This document shows positions 31,629 to 41,813 of a DNA stretch of 64,000 nucleotides, piece by piece; the stretch's first letter is position 1, and every line of letters begins with the position of its first letter. Under the pieces are notes generated by a model. It searched no databases. It had not been told where the DNA came from and was given only the letters and a program-made list of their open reading frames with translations. Position numbers and translations under genes: made by a program. This DNA comes from Pectinophora gossypiella (lineage: Eukaryota > Arthropoda > Insecta > Lepidoptera > Gelechiidae), in the NCBI RefSeq assembly GCF_024362695.1, contig NC_065426.1:2728001-2792000 (forward strand), read 5' to 3'.

Positions 31629-32191
31629 GTGTCACGGGTTTAGTGACACTAATCATAGTGTCACGGGTTTAGTGACACTAATCATAGCGTCACGGGTTTA
31701 TTGACACTAATCATAGTGTCACGGGTTAAGCGACACTTATCATAGTGTCACGGGTTTATTGACACTAATCATAGTGTCACGGGTTTATTGACACCAATCA
31801 TAGTGTCACGGGTTTAGTGACACTTATCATAGTGTCATGGGTTTATTGACACTTATCATAGTGTCACGGGTTCATTGACACCAATAATAGTGTCACGGGT
31901 TTATTGACACTTATCATAGTGTCACGGGTTTATTGACACTAATCATAGTTTCACGGGTTTATTGACACCAATCATAGTGTCACGGGTTTAGTGACACTTA
32001 TCATAGTGTCACGGGTTTATTGACACTAATCATAGTGTCACGGGTTCATTGACACCAATAATAGTGTCACGGGTTTATTGACACCAATCATAGTGTCATG
32101 GGTTTAGTGACACTTATCATAGTGTCACGGGTTTATTGACACCAATCATAGTGTCACGGGTTTATTGACACTAATCATAGTGTCACGGGTT
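31629..32191. repeat. 29-bp minisatellite, 19 full units, hairpin in each unit
   Basis: The unit gtgtcacgggtttattgaca + ctaatcata repeats with an exact 29-bp period from 31629 to 32179, followed by an 11-12 bp partial unit. Each unit holds GTGTCA and TGACAC flanking a 9-nt loop (cgggtttat or variant), with taatcata between hairpins. Variants (ttagtgacact, ttcattgacacc, catggg) recur in order, so units 5-10 and 11-16 look like a duplicated six-unit block. There is no cas-like gene and the context is eukaryotic, so it is not a CRISPR. Confidence 0.95.
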
Positions 32192-32470
32192 CGAATACCA
32201 GCTCAGCCTATAAACCACTGAATTCGATTTTAAGAGTTTGAATTCGTATTTGTATTATAGATAATTGATATCACGTTTCCAGGGTTTGGGCCCGGTTAAT
32301 GGCAAGAGGCTCGCTCTCTACTCTCTCTCTCTATTTAAGAGCTGCGCTCTTGTCGGTGGAGTAATCGCCATTCCTCTTTTCTTCCCGCCAAAACCTTCAC
32401 CTCCCGATACGACACGACCTGCACCTACGCTCTCTATTACATGGGACTTAATCAGCTGGCCAGTGGTGTG
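32180..32470 (+). repeat. S7 tRNA-like repeat, plus
   Basis: It starts gtgtcacgggttcgaatacc, which contains a box B (ggttcgaatacc), then ctcagcctataaaccactg and ttgatatcacgtttccaggg. It ends with the ctcgctctct run and the gagctgcgctcttgtcggtg block. The satellite unit resembles this first 12 bp. Confidence 0.6.
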
Positions 32471-32565
32471 AGTATTTGCTAATTATACATCTCTGCCAAA
32501 CTCTGCCTACGTTTTCTGGGATACTGGCGTAATAATAGGCGAGGTTATGTAATTCTGCTAAATAA

Positions 32566-32691
32566 AGAGAAAATTAAAATCGAAAAAAATCTGAGTCGAA
32601 CGGGACTTGAACCCGCAGCTCTTGTCAAGTCGAGACGAGCGTGTTAACCAAATACACCACCGGGACCACCGTTTTAAATTTTCTCTTTGTG
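32566..32691 (-). other. tRNA-like sequence bracketed by an inverted repeat
   Basis: On the minus strand, ggtggtgtatttggttaaca cg looks like box A and D arm, and cgggttcaagtcccgt like a T arm with box B. The anticodon region (ctcgtctcgacttgacaaga g) is imperfect and the acceptor ends do not pair, so this is not a functional tRNA. It is flanked by aaagagaaaattaaaat (32566) and its inverse ttttaaattttctcttt (to 32691). A similar head fragment lies at 52.27 kb. Confidence 0.55.
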
Positions 32692-32859
32692 AATTTCCCT
32701 AAACACGTGTAAGAGCTATACAAACAAAAATCAATTCTGCTTCTTCTTCTTTGCGAGTCGATGGCGATCGAAGCTAAATTTTTGCTGACCAATAATTGGC
32801 CACGCTTACGGCATTGTCAGGTCAGTCTGTCAATTCTGCTTATGTCGGTAAAGTTTTGG

Positions 32860-33167
32860 CCTCTGTGGTCCAGTGGTTGAACATTTCACGATCCGGAGGT
32901 CCTGGGTTCGAATCTCGGTGGGAAGATATCACAAAAATTACATTGCGATCCTTAATTTGGTTCGGACGATACAGGCTGATCACTTGTCCGAAAGTAAGAT
33001 GATCCGTGCATCGGAAGGTGCGTGAAGCCGTTGGTCCCGGTTACTACTTACTGATGTGAGTAATGGTTACATGAGCCACGTCAGGGGCCTTAAGCTCAAT
33101 AATAACCCTGACACCAGGGTTGATGAGGTTGGTAATTCACATCCCAACCCACACTATAGAAGAAGAC
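32860..33167 (+). repeat. S1 SINE, plus, full-length
   Basis: The head is cctctgtggtccagtggttg a and box B gggttcgaatc. The tail ends cacactatagaagaagac. Confidence 0.85.
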
Positions 33168-33368
33168 CTGATTGTCCGAAAGTAAGATGATCCGTGCTTC
33201 GAAAGGCGCGTGAAGCCGTTGGTCCCGGTTACTACTTACTGATGTGAGTAATCGTTACATGAGCCACGTCAGGGGCCTTAAGCTCAATATCGATCATAAC
33301 CCTGACAACAGGGTTGATGAGTTTGGTAGTTTACCTCACAAGTGTACAACCCACACGATGGAAGAAGG
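33168..33368 (+). repeat. S1 SINE, headless, tandem to the previous copy
   Basis: It starts mid-element at ctgattgtccgaaagtaaga, directly after the tail of the copy at 32860, and runs to cacacgatggaagaagg. This is a tail-to-body fusion. Confidence 0.78.
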
Positions 33369-33414
33369 TAACGTTTCCAGGCGAAATTGTCCGTCGCAAA
33401 GTACGCCGTTGTTA

Positions 33415-33587
33415 GGCCGGGTTTCCACTGACGCGGAGATGGGCGGAGAAGAGCGGAGATGTGCGGATTTGACCAATCACAGCGTTCAAGGGAGCGAAAA
33501 ACGAAGACGATCTGTCACTCTCTCCCTCACGGTGATTGGTCGATTCCTGCTCATCTCCGCACAGCTCCGCCTCAATGAAAACGCAGC
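33415..33587. repeat. M8 MITE, PIF/Harbinger-like (TTA target duplication)
   Basis: Left ggccgggtttccactgacgc gga and, inverted, right ggctgcgttttcattgaggc gga are imperfect terminal repeats. TTA flanks both ends (33412-33414 and 33588-33590). A second inner pair, tgaccaatcacagcg / ggtgattggtcga, is also inverted. A 3-bp TTA duplication is typical of PIF/Harbinger MITEs. The open frame across it is incidental. Confidence 0.72.
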
Positions 33588-34066
33588 CTTAGGCTTTTAC
33601 AACATGCCTTGGTTGACGAGTATCACGGTACCATCTAAGATTCTGTTTACCAGAAGTGCTTGGGAAGTAGGTCATCGCTTATCGTTGGAGGGGAGTCGGC
33701 GCTTTACGCAAAACCTTTATGCTTTTAATGACAGTTTGGTATTAATCCTTCTTAGCTGAGACGCTTTGGTATGATGAGTTTGGTAGGGCATGCTCAAACA
33801 AATTACTATATGTTAATAAAATTCAAAAATGAAATTCTTACTAGACTACGAATATTCAAATTACTCGATTTGCACTCGGCTAATGAAATTCATTATTTGA
33901 GGAAAGATATAATTTGTTCAGTTTTTATACAATTATTTATAACTTTGAAAATTCTAAATTTATACAAATATATATTATTATTTAATTATCTCAATATACT
34001 TCAGGAACCAAAAGTTACCTCAAATTTTCAACGACGGAGCCAGAAAACTTGTAAGTACTGTCAAGC

Positions 34067-34342
34067 AACCTCATCAACCTTTGGGGTCAGGGTTATTATT
34101 GAGCCGCCAAAGCCTCATGTAACGATTACCCACATCAGTAAGTAGTAACCGGGACCACCGACTTAACGTACCTTCCGAAGCACGGATCATCTTACTTTCG
34201 GACAATCAGGTGACCAGCCTGTAATGTCCTAACCAAACTGGGGATCACAAAGTGATTTTTGTGATATGTCTCCACCGGGATTTGATCTCCAAACCTCTGG
34301 ATCTTGAGCCCAACACTCAAACCATTGGACAACGGAGGCCGT
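34067..34342 (-). repeat. S1 SINE, minus copy
   Basis: catcaacctttggggtcagg and ggacaatcaggtgaccagcc lead to a decayed head (caaaccattggacaacggag g). Confidence 0.78.
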
Positions 34343-34960
34343 TAATCCAATAAAAAAACACTTATCAGCAACAGACTCTGTGCTATTCAAAATTGTTGTT
34401 TTAAAAGCGAATTGTGTGTTTGCAGATAGACATGTGTGCCTAAGAGTTGAGTGTGCATGTTATGTGAATGTGTGTGTGCTTCGTCTGTCTGTGTCCATCC
34501 AACTTGTAACACCACTCAGTAATGGAAGGCAAGTCGGTCAACTCCGCAGAGAGTGCACTGACATGTCAGCTAATACTAAAGTTGGGACTTGCACTCGCAT
34601 TGGGAAAGTACTGGCTACTCCGAGTGGGTTGTACTTTGTACTATTATGGGAGCACATTTTTCACACCACTAAGTACACTTCTTGTCGTTTCGATGGCATT
34701 CCGATTTTTTCAGCCCAGTATTTCCATAATTCATAAATATTTATTCGCAATAAAAATGGTATTACATTTTGCAGATGGTCAACATTTAACATTTGGTCTA
34801 CATTTTTAGTTATTTACATTATAACCATGCAAATAGTAAAATAAAATAAAATTGATAATTTAAATGTCAATCATTACGTACATTAATTATGAAATAATAA
34901 TAAAATGATTTACAATGCCATTATTCAAATTACTCATCACAAAAAACAAACAATACACAA
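34343..34960. other. Unassigned; open frames without family signal
   Basis: Two overlapping plus frames (34380-34736 and 34522-34809) have ordinary composition and no motif I recognise. The stretch from 34740 matches a repeat at 27.98 kb, so at least the end is repeat-derived. Confidence 0.35.
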
Positions 34961-34984
34961 ATCAGAGAAAAAAAAGAAAAAAGA

Positions 34985-35160
34985 AAAACAATGACACGAA
35001 ATATTTTGCCACCCGGACAGCATTTTCGATGGCATTCATCAGCTCCTCTCGCGTACAGGTATTAGAGTACGCGGGGCAAGGTGAACCATAGTCTGTGGCA
35101 TAACACACGCAGCTCAGGTCCGATCCGTTGAGAAAACCCCACCGCTGAATTCACTAAGCG
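34985..35160 (-). pseudogene. Cys-rich coding-like fragment, unknown
   Basis: The minus strand reads QRWGFLNGSDLSCVCYATDY, then GSPCPAYSNTCTREELMNAI, then ENAVRVAKYFVS in one frame after a gtgaattcag that could be an acceptor, then runs into a poly(T)-rich stretch. The four-cysteine spacing and the TREELMNAIENAV helix look protein-like rather than random. I do not recognise the family. It may be a transposon remnant. The upstream frame is stopped. Confidence 0.35.
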
Positions 35161-35224
35161 ATATGTACTATATGTACGATATGTTATAAGCCCACAACTC
35201 TATCGCAAATATACGCCTGTATTC

Positions 35225-35400
35225 CGCCTCAACGGTTGCAGAGGCGGAGATGGGAGCCATCGGTACGGCAATAGGACGCAAGGGGCAAGTCACAGGGACT
35301 GTAACCCGGAACCTGACAGAGGGCAGCAGTAACTGTCAGTACTATTCAGAGGCGGAGGACAGGAGTCCTAGTACGGCTTTGAAAGGGTCAGGGGTGTAGG
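35225..35400 (+). repeat. S5 SINE 5' region
   Basis: It shows acgcaaggggcaagtcacag, gacagagggcagcagtaact and ctagtacggctttgaaa. It extends S5 further 5' than the other plus copies and matches the minus copy at the right window edge. Confidence 0.7.
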
Positions 35401-36055
35401 GTTTGCTCTATTTTTACTCATAAAATTTTATGTAAAAATTTAACTTGGCATACTGTTACTTGTCCTATTATTAGCTACGCATAGTATTCATTTGTCATAA
35501 CCTTTCAAGCATAATTTTGAAACTCATAACTACTATAAGCATAATAATTAATGACAATAATGACATATAAGCATAATTATTATAAGCATAAAAACAATAC
35601 ACCGAATAAGAAAAGTTTTGGCACAACTTTGAACATTTTCGAAACTAACTATTCCTTGGCTGCATTTGGTTCATGATTGTGACTTTTTATATTTTTTGAC
35701 ACTATTTCATGCTGTTGGTCATCATTCAGTATAATTTTGGTGTGTAAGATAAACATGCTGGCAGCCAAGGGGTGGCCCAAGGGCCACCCCCGCCGCACCC
35801 TAACCTACTATTATCCCTTGTAAAAATTATGACAAAACACTATTATTCTAAAAAAGAATTATGGAAAGCTATTTATATGCGAATCAAATTTATGCCAACA
35901 AAATATTAGTCCAAAAATAAGTTATAAGTACCTAACAAACCAGTATTCCTAGATGTTATTATGGGAAAGTACTATTATGCTAAAAAGCCTTATGCAAAGA
36001 GGATTATGATAATTAAAATTATGACAAAAACATTTATGCATTTTAAGAGAATCCC
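35401..36055. other. AT-rich unassigned, tat(a)agcataatt repeats
   Basis: Loose repeats of taagcataat and aattatgaca words (35470-35600, 35820-36010). The gccaaggggtggcccaaggg ccacccc hairpin is at 35764. No gene. Confidence 0.4.
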
Positions 36056-36214
36056 CTTTGAAAGTGACTACTCTGGGCGCCATCCTACTCGCGTCAAAGT
36101 ACCGCGGGGCGGAAGGCAAAAGGGAAACCACTGCCGTATTTTTCCTTAAAAAGTAGCATTGAGAATGCTACACCGATAAGGATGGTGGCCCTTAAATAAG
36201 TGATGATGATGATG
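36056..36214 (+). repeat. S5 SINE 3' part, plus
   Basis: ctctgggcgccatcctactc gcgtc, gggaaaccactgccgtattt and a (gat)n tail are present. Confidence 0.75.
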
Positions 36215-36436
36215 ATTCTTGAAGTAGTAGAGGCTCGCTGTGTTGTCTTTGCATAGAAACGTTACATCAATTATTTACGACCGAGAAATGAATTCAAACT
36301 GATAAAGTCGAATAATGAGGAAGTCAAATAATTGGCCTTTGTTAGATAAGAATGGACAATTCTGTGCCGACAAGAGCGTGGCTCTTCCATTGATGGTGAC
36401 CCACTTACCAATTGCGTAGTAAACACATCTACATAC

Positions 36437-36768
36437 ATACATACATAAACAGTCTATATACGTCCCCTGCTGGGCACAGGCCTCCCCTCAATCAACCGGA
36501 GGGGGTATGGAGCATACTTCACCACGCTACTTTACTGCGGGTTGGTGGTGTTTTTACGGCTAATAGCCGGGACCAACGGCTTAACGTGCCCTCCAAAGCA
36601 CGGAATCATCTTACTTTTTCGGACAATCAGGTGACTCAAGCCTGAATAGTCCTTACCAAACAAAGGACAGTTTCACAAAGTGATTTCGACAATGTCCCCA
36701 TCGGGAATCGAACCCGGACCTCCAGATCGTGAGCCTAACGCTCTAACCACTACACCACAGAGGCTGTT
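36437..36768 (-). repeat. S2 SINE, full-length minus, with duplication
   Basis: The tail catacatacataaacagtct is at the left and the head (gaatcgaacccggacctcca, box A complement) at the right. aaacacatct occurs just before (36420) and just after (36770), a target-site duplication. Confidence 0.83.
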
Positions 36769-37162
36769 AAACACATCTATCATTGAATTATTACACAACC
36801 ACCTCACCCCTAAGGGAGACATCTACGAGCCAGTTCGAAGTAGTTTCAAATCAAAGTAACAGTTAGTTGTTAAAGTTGGAAAAAGTTTGTGTGAGCGTGT
36901 GCGGAATCTAATTTAGTAACTCACTGGCGACAATTCAATAAGCTTGTTTAACAGATTTACCGAGATTTATTTTATTTACTACGCAATGTTAGATAGAAAA
37001 GAATCGATCGATCCAGTATCGACTGATACATCACTATGTTAATACATATTACGACACTAGCCGACGTATTTTGACAGATCTAATTCTTACCGCGCATTCT
37101 ATACATAATGTGATCCAAATATCAAGCAACATATATTTTTATATATGTTTCTGCCATTAGAT

Positions 37163-37454
37163 TATCATCATCATTAGCCCATTAACGTCCCCACTGCTGG
37201 GGCACCGGCCTTCCCAATGGATGGATAAAGAGATCGGGCCTTAAACCATCACGCGGGCCCAGTGCGGATTGATGGTTATTAACGACTGCTAATGCAGCCG
37301 GGACCAACGGCTTAACGTGCCCTCCGAAGCACAGAGGAGCTCGAGATGAAAATTTTTTTTTTATGGTCACCCATCCTATGACCGGCCTTTGCGAAATTTG
37401 CTTAACTTCGACAATCGCAGACCGAGCGCGTTTACCGCTGCGCCACCGAGCTCC
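37163..37454 (-). repeat. S3 SINE, minus copy
   Basis: ttagcccattaacgtcccca ctgctgg is at the left, and the tRNA-like head complement ccgctgcgccaccgagctcc at the right. Confidence 0.82.
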
Positions 37455-37872
37455 TTTTCCGAGAACTTTTCGAGAGAAAATAGGTGAGCAATTATCACGT
37501 TGAATCTCGACAGCGCCATGTTTATTATTTTTGAGGAACGTAGCCCGAATAATCCTCACTTAAAAATAAATAAACAGAGGATATTTTGTTTAACATCATC
37601 CTACCTAATCATTTAAAATTAATGATTTCTTCCGAATTCCATGAGAACCGGTTCACCCATTAGCTCTATTTAAAGCTCAAAATAAGGCAAAATGAGTGAA
37701 AACAAATGTACTAGTGATTCATTTCGATTCCAATTGCGAATTTCCGGACGATCCACTCTACATTTTCTGAACCCGACTTCAAAACGAATAACTTTTGTAC
37801 AGCGCCGGCCAACTTAAATGCGTAAACATTTTACAATCTGAAGTTATATCATTGTAGTCTTCTTCTCTTGTG

Positions 37873-38078
37873 TGGAAAACAATTGAACTTAGTACCTACT
37901 ATTAAACAGCGCGACCAGGGGGGTTAAAATGGCCATATCGAAGCAATTCATCTAAGAAAGAAATATTGCTTTTTGTCATTTTTTTGCATTGCGCAAATTG
38001 CAATTGCTTCGATGTGGCCATTTTAACCCCCCCTGGTCGTTCTGTTCAATAGTAGGTACCAAGTTCAATTCTTTTCCG
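37873..38078. repeat. M4 palindromic element, complete
   Basis: The left arm aattgaacttagtacctact att...gcgaccagg ... ggccatatcgaagcaatt and the right arm (inverted) aattgaacttggtacctact att...acgaccagg ... ggccacatcgaagcaatt pair over about 80 bp. The centre holds attgctttttgtcat and gcgcaaattgc. Shorter M4 pieces elsewhere are its inner half. Confidence 0.78.
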
Positions 38079-38089
38079 TAAGTTCATAA

Positions 38090-38250
38090 TGCTCACTAAT
38101 TTAAGAGTCACGCTCTTGTAGGTGTAGCATTTTCCATGCTACTTTTAGGAAAAAAAGAGGGAAACCTCTTGCCTTCCGCCCCGCAGTATTCTGTCTGACG
38201 CGAGTGGGATGGCGCTCAGAGAAGTCTATTTAAAAACTGTACCAGGTCTC
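38090..38250 (-). repeat. S5 SINE, minus copy
   Basis: ttaagagtcacgctcttgta ggtg is at the left and ctgacgcgagtgggatggcg ctcaga at the right. The 5' part is lost. Confidence 0.72.
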
Positions 38251-38572
38251 CTGTTCTCCGTCACTGAGTAGTTAAAAATAAGTACAATCTCACATCCAAA
38301 CTCATTTAATGTTCCATTTTCATTGCACGGAAGTGTAATAATGTACCCAACCACAAAACATAAAATGGGTGGAACTAAGAACGGACTGTGTAAAACTTTC
38401 CCCTGCAAGTTCAGTTTTACATTTAAAGTTGAAGTGAACATTATTTTGCAACTTCCATTTCAACAGCCAATGAGAAAGCGAGTTTTAATTTTAGAATTTC
38501 AAACTGCTTTAGCCGTTACATGTGGTTTTATACACATACATAACCTCATGGGAAACGTGTAACGGATTATTT

Positions 38573-38747
38573 CTTTCAAATATTTTTCCTCTCAGACGAC
38601 GCCCTGAGCCGAGGTTCGCGCCAAACTGGGCACCTCAGGCCTATTGTCTTAAACGTTGTACCGGATGAGAGCCTTCAGCGCTCCCCATTTGTACGGCCAA
38701 GTAATGCCATCTGCGGCAAATCTACAATAAGTCACGTCAAAAAAAAA
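38573..38747 (+). repeat. L3 interspersed repeat, 3' half
   Basis: ctctcagacgacgccctgag, aaactgggcacctcaggcct and the tail acaataagtcacgtcaaaaa aa. Confidence 0.72.
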
Positions 38748-39112
38748 CATAAACGTCACAACACAAGCTTACGTAATTTTGACAGATCTAATTCTTACCG
38801 CGCATTGATACGATTGTAAAATGTTATCTTATTGAAATATAATCAATAATTAATTGTACAGAACTGGTCGTTTAATAATACCAACATAATGCTGAGCATT
38901 TTATTTATTATTTTATTTTAAATAATATTTAAAATGTGAAGAGTGTCGTTATTAAAAGTAATATAATGACACATTTTGTAGAAAACGCAATTAATATAAG
39001 CTTCACTGAGCAAATAACGTCCTTGGTTCAGAGGAAATAAAAATAAAATGATCGTGTCATCTATTTATAACATGTTTGAGTCGGTGGTATGGGTAGGTAT
39101 CCATTTTTTTTT

Positions 39113-39235
39113 TGCACCACTGCTGGGCACAGGCCTCCCCTCAACAACCGGAGGAGGTATGGAGCATATTCTACCAGGCTGCTCTACTGCGGGTTGATGG
39201 TGTTTTTACAGCTAATCGCCGGAACCAACGGGATT
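39113..39235 (-). repeat. S2 SINE 3' piece, minus
   Basis: caccactgctgggcacaggc through gcgggttgatggtgttttta. The head is missing. Confidence 0.7.
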
Positions 39236-39311
39236 TTTAGAGTACCGTTTGGCTATAGTTAAAAAATGGGTAACGTAAGTTGTTGGGTAATGTTACGTGG
39301 GTAACGTTGAA

Positions 39312-39602
39312 GAGCTCGGTGGCGCAGCGGTAAACGCGCTCGGTCTGCGATTGTTGAAGTTTAGCAACTTTCGCAAAGGCCGGTCATAGGATGGGTGACC
39401 ACAAAAAAAATAAGTTTTCATCTCGAGCTCCACCGTGCTTCGGAAGGCACGTTAAGCCGTTGGTCCCGGCTGCATAATCAGTCGTTAATAACCATCAATC
39501 CGCACTGGGCCCGCGTGATGGCTAAAGGCCCGATCTCCCTACCCATCCATAGGGAAGGCCCGTGCCCCAGCAGTGGGGACGTTAATGGGCTGATGATGAT
39601 GG
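39312..39602 (+). repeat. S3 SINE, complete reference copy
   Basis: The head gagctcggtggcgcagcggt aaacgcgctc is tRNA-like (box A). The core has ggccggtcataggatgggtg, and the tail ends cgtgccccagcagtggggac gttaatgggctgatgatgat. Its 3' end shows the same CCCAGCAGTGG word as S2 and the LINE remnant. Confidence 0.85.
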
Positions 39603-40015
39603 GTAACGTAAAAAAAATGCAAATACCGAAATCCGTATTGACATAGCGAAAACCTCCCCGCACCAATTTGTACCGGCGCCGAGCTAGATTTACTTCACCC
39701 CCTCACAACGAGAGCCAAAGAACGCGCGCGCGTATTGTGGGTCTCGTTCGAGAAATCTCGAGCCACGATAGTTTTTCTCGTCTCGAACCAAGGCTAATTC
39801 CTCGAGTTCGAGACTTCTCAAGTCAGCGCAAGTTCCGGCGCTATATTTTAGTAACCACATTTCATTTAAGAATCACCAAAACCCCGTCATATATGTGTAA
39901 GTAAGTACAAAAATAATATATTATGCATTCTTACTGCCTTGCCTCGTAATTTTCCCACAAGACACCGATAAGCTTTTGAATATTTACGTCTATTTACATA
40001 AAATATATTACTTAC

Positions 40016-40065
40016 TGTAATTCCCGAGCGAGACAGGTGTAATCCTCCGGACTGCCTCGACAGAT
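40016..40065 (-). CDS. Candidate 50-nt exon: end of an Ig domain (Ig4?)
   Basis: The minus strand shows the acceptor ggttgttcacag and the donor GTAAGTAATA around 50 nt. One of three open frames reads ICRGSPEDYTCLAREL. The sequence E-D-Y-T-C-L-A is an Ig F-strand motif (Asp-x-Tyr-x-Cys pattern, shortened). In that frame it leaves in phase 2, which matches the 16432-16478 micro-exon. It would place the end of Ig4 about 24 kb upstream of Ig5. The first half of this Ig domain was not found, and a 50-nt match can arise by chance, so this is tentative. Confidence 0.35.
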
Positions 40066-40789
40066 CTGTGAACAACCGACAAATGTAATACGTTAAAGGG
40101 TTTTGAAGATTTGTTTCTTTTTTTAAGTTGTCACCATTTATTTATTTGTATACAATAAAAGACACAAGGAACATGCAAAGAAAACAGATTGTACAGGTAA
40201 GCTTATCTCTAAACAAAAAGATTATTATTATTATACTATATCCAATCAAAAACATAAATGTGAAATGAGAGCCAAGTCCAATATTATGATAAATGCCTTG
40301 GTTGTTGACTTCAACGACAAAAGAAGTGAGATCTAAATGGGTGCCAAGTTCAATGGTCAGTCCTGAAATTTATTTATAAGTAACAGTATAACATAATCAT
40401 ATCTTCTTATACCATAAAATAATGTATTGTAGCCTAAGGTTTGTTTGGCTAGTTTTCAAATATAAATTATAGCCTTCACAAGTTCTAAACCTACAAGTAT
40501 TCGTCGGTACTTATTTTATAATTGGATTGTTGGTAGAAACTAGCGATCGAACATAATAATTCGTTGGTAGGTTTATAAAATGGGCGACACACTATAGCCT
40601 TGAATACCACCTAGCCTTAAAACTGGTATTTAAAGGACGTAGGGGAGATATCTGTTGTCTCCATTATAGTTTATTATATCTATTACTGTTAAAGACCGAC
40701 AAAAACGATTCATGCGTTTACCATCACTTGGAAAATATTAGAATTTACGAGTATATACCGGTGAGTAAAACTTATTTATCGGATTTGTG

Positions 40790-40885
40790 GAGGAAGCAAG
40801 AGAAGTGTGCCAGGATTGAAAAAAATGGAATGACATAGTCTGCTTACAAAAACAAAGCTTAGAAAAAGGTGTTAGTTTATGTATG
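40790..40885 (+). repeat. L2 interspersed repeat fragment, plus
   Basis: gaggaagcaagagaagtgtg ccaggatt and the tctgcttac block are seen. The rest is decayed. Confidence 0.5.
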
Positions 40886-40967
40886 TATATGTCTCATGTA
40901 CCATTCATAAACAAGTATGGTCGCAAAAATATTTTTTCAATCACTCTAGGGTTATCCTGGATTCATT

Positions 40968-41180
40968 ACATACATACATACATACATACATAAACTCACG
41001 CCCGTAATCCCTAATGGGGTGGGCAGAGCCACAAGTAATCAAAGACAACTTGCAGCCACTGTTGATACGATGTCGTAAGCTGGATATGATGAACCTTATG
41101 GTGATAAGGGATCAGCCTATCGCCCATAACATTAGCCCATCATGTTAGAGGACACAATCCCTCTGTCGGTTTTCATTACA
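40968..41180 (-). repeat. L1 interspersed repeat with (tacata)n end
   Basis: It has a catacatacatacatacata run, then actcacgcccgtaatcccta, then ggatatgatgaaccttatgg and ccctctgtcggttttcatta. Confidence 0.75.
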
Positions 41181-41189
41181 TAAGTCCGA

Positions 41190-41490
41190 TTATTTATAGA
41201 AGCGACTGCCTGTCTGACCTTTCAATCCGAAGGGAAAACCATCTTAATTACAGGTAAAGTCGCATACTTCTAACAATTTCTCGGGTATGTGGGGTTCCCA
41301 CGATGTTTTCCTTCACCGCTGAGTACATCTCCCTAACATTATCCCATTTTTTGAATATTTGACAGGCCCGGTTTTTTACAGAAGCGACTGCCTGCAACCC
41401 GTGAAGGGAAAACCAGCCCAATACAGGTACCGCTGAGTACATAATAATTATTTTAGATCCAAACATGAATTTAGGTTAATGCTGGATTTG
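41190..41490 (-). repeat. Two S4 pieces in series, minus
   Basis: A first incomplete copy (agaagcgactgcctgtctga) is followed by a second one from about 41330 (ctccctaacattatcccatt). The blocks occur twice and not in one linear order. Confidence 0.65.
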
Positions 41491-41813
41491 AATGAGGAAA
41501 AAAACGTTCTTATAACTACTCTACCACGGCATCATACATAAACAAGTCCACATAAATAGCAAATCTCTTTGAAACTAAACAAGTTTTGCAAACCGCTGGC
41601 TGTAATAAGTACTGGATAATTACACCATGTCTAAGCTATTACGGGATAGACCGTCCCGGTCGAGTTTCCACAGGGATTAGCCCCGTACCAGTACAATATA
41701 AGTACATTATACTCACCTTCTTACTCATTATAAAATAAGTGTAAAATCGCGCTCTAAAAAGTATAAAACAAGAAAATATTTCGGCTCTAAAAGAGTTCTG
41801 TAACCTGAAACCT

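Noticed and set aside
31629..32191. CRISPR array
   Set aside because: The repeat is continuous at 29 bp without variable spacers, there are no cas genes, and the sequence is plainly from an animal genome.
33244..33759. 171-residue open frame as a gene
   Set aside because: It runs through an S1 tail and an M8 MITE, so the composition follows the repeats.
37182..37559. 125-residue minus open frame
   Set aside because: Its first two thirds are the antisense reading of an S3 SINE.
41711..41799. Splice-flanked 88-nt open segment (minus)
   Set aside because: Its sequence (aaaatcgcgctctaaaaagt ...) recurs in decayed form at 30.15 and 50.86 kb, so it is repeat material, and the peptide has no Ig features.
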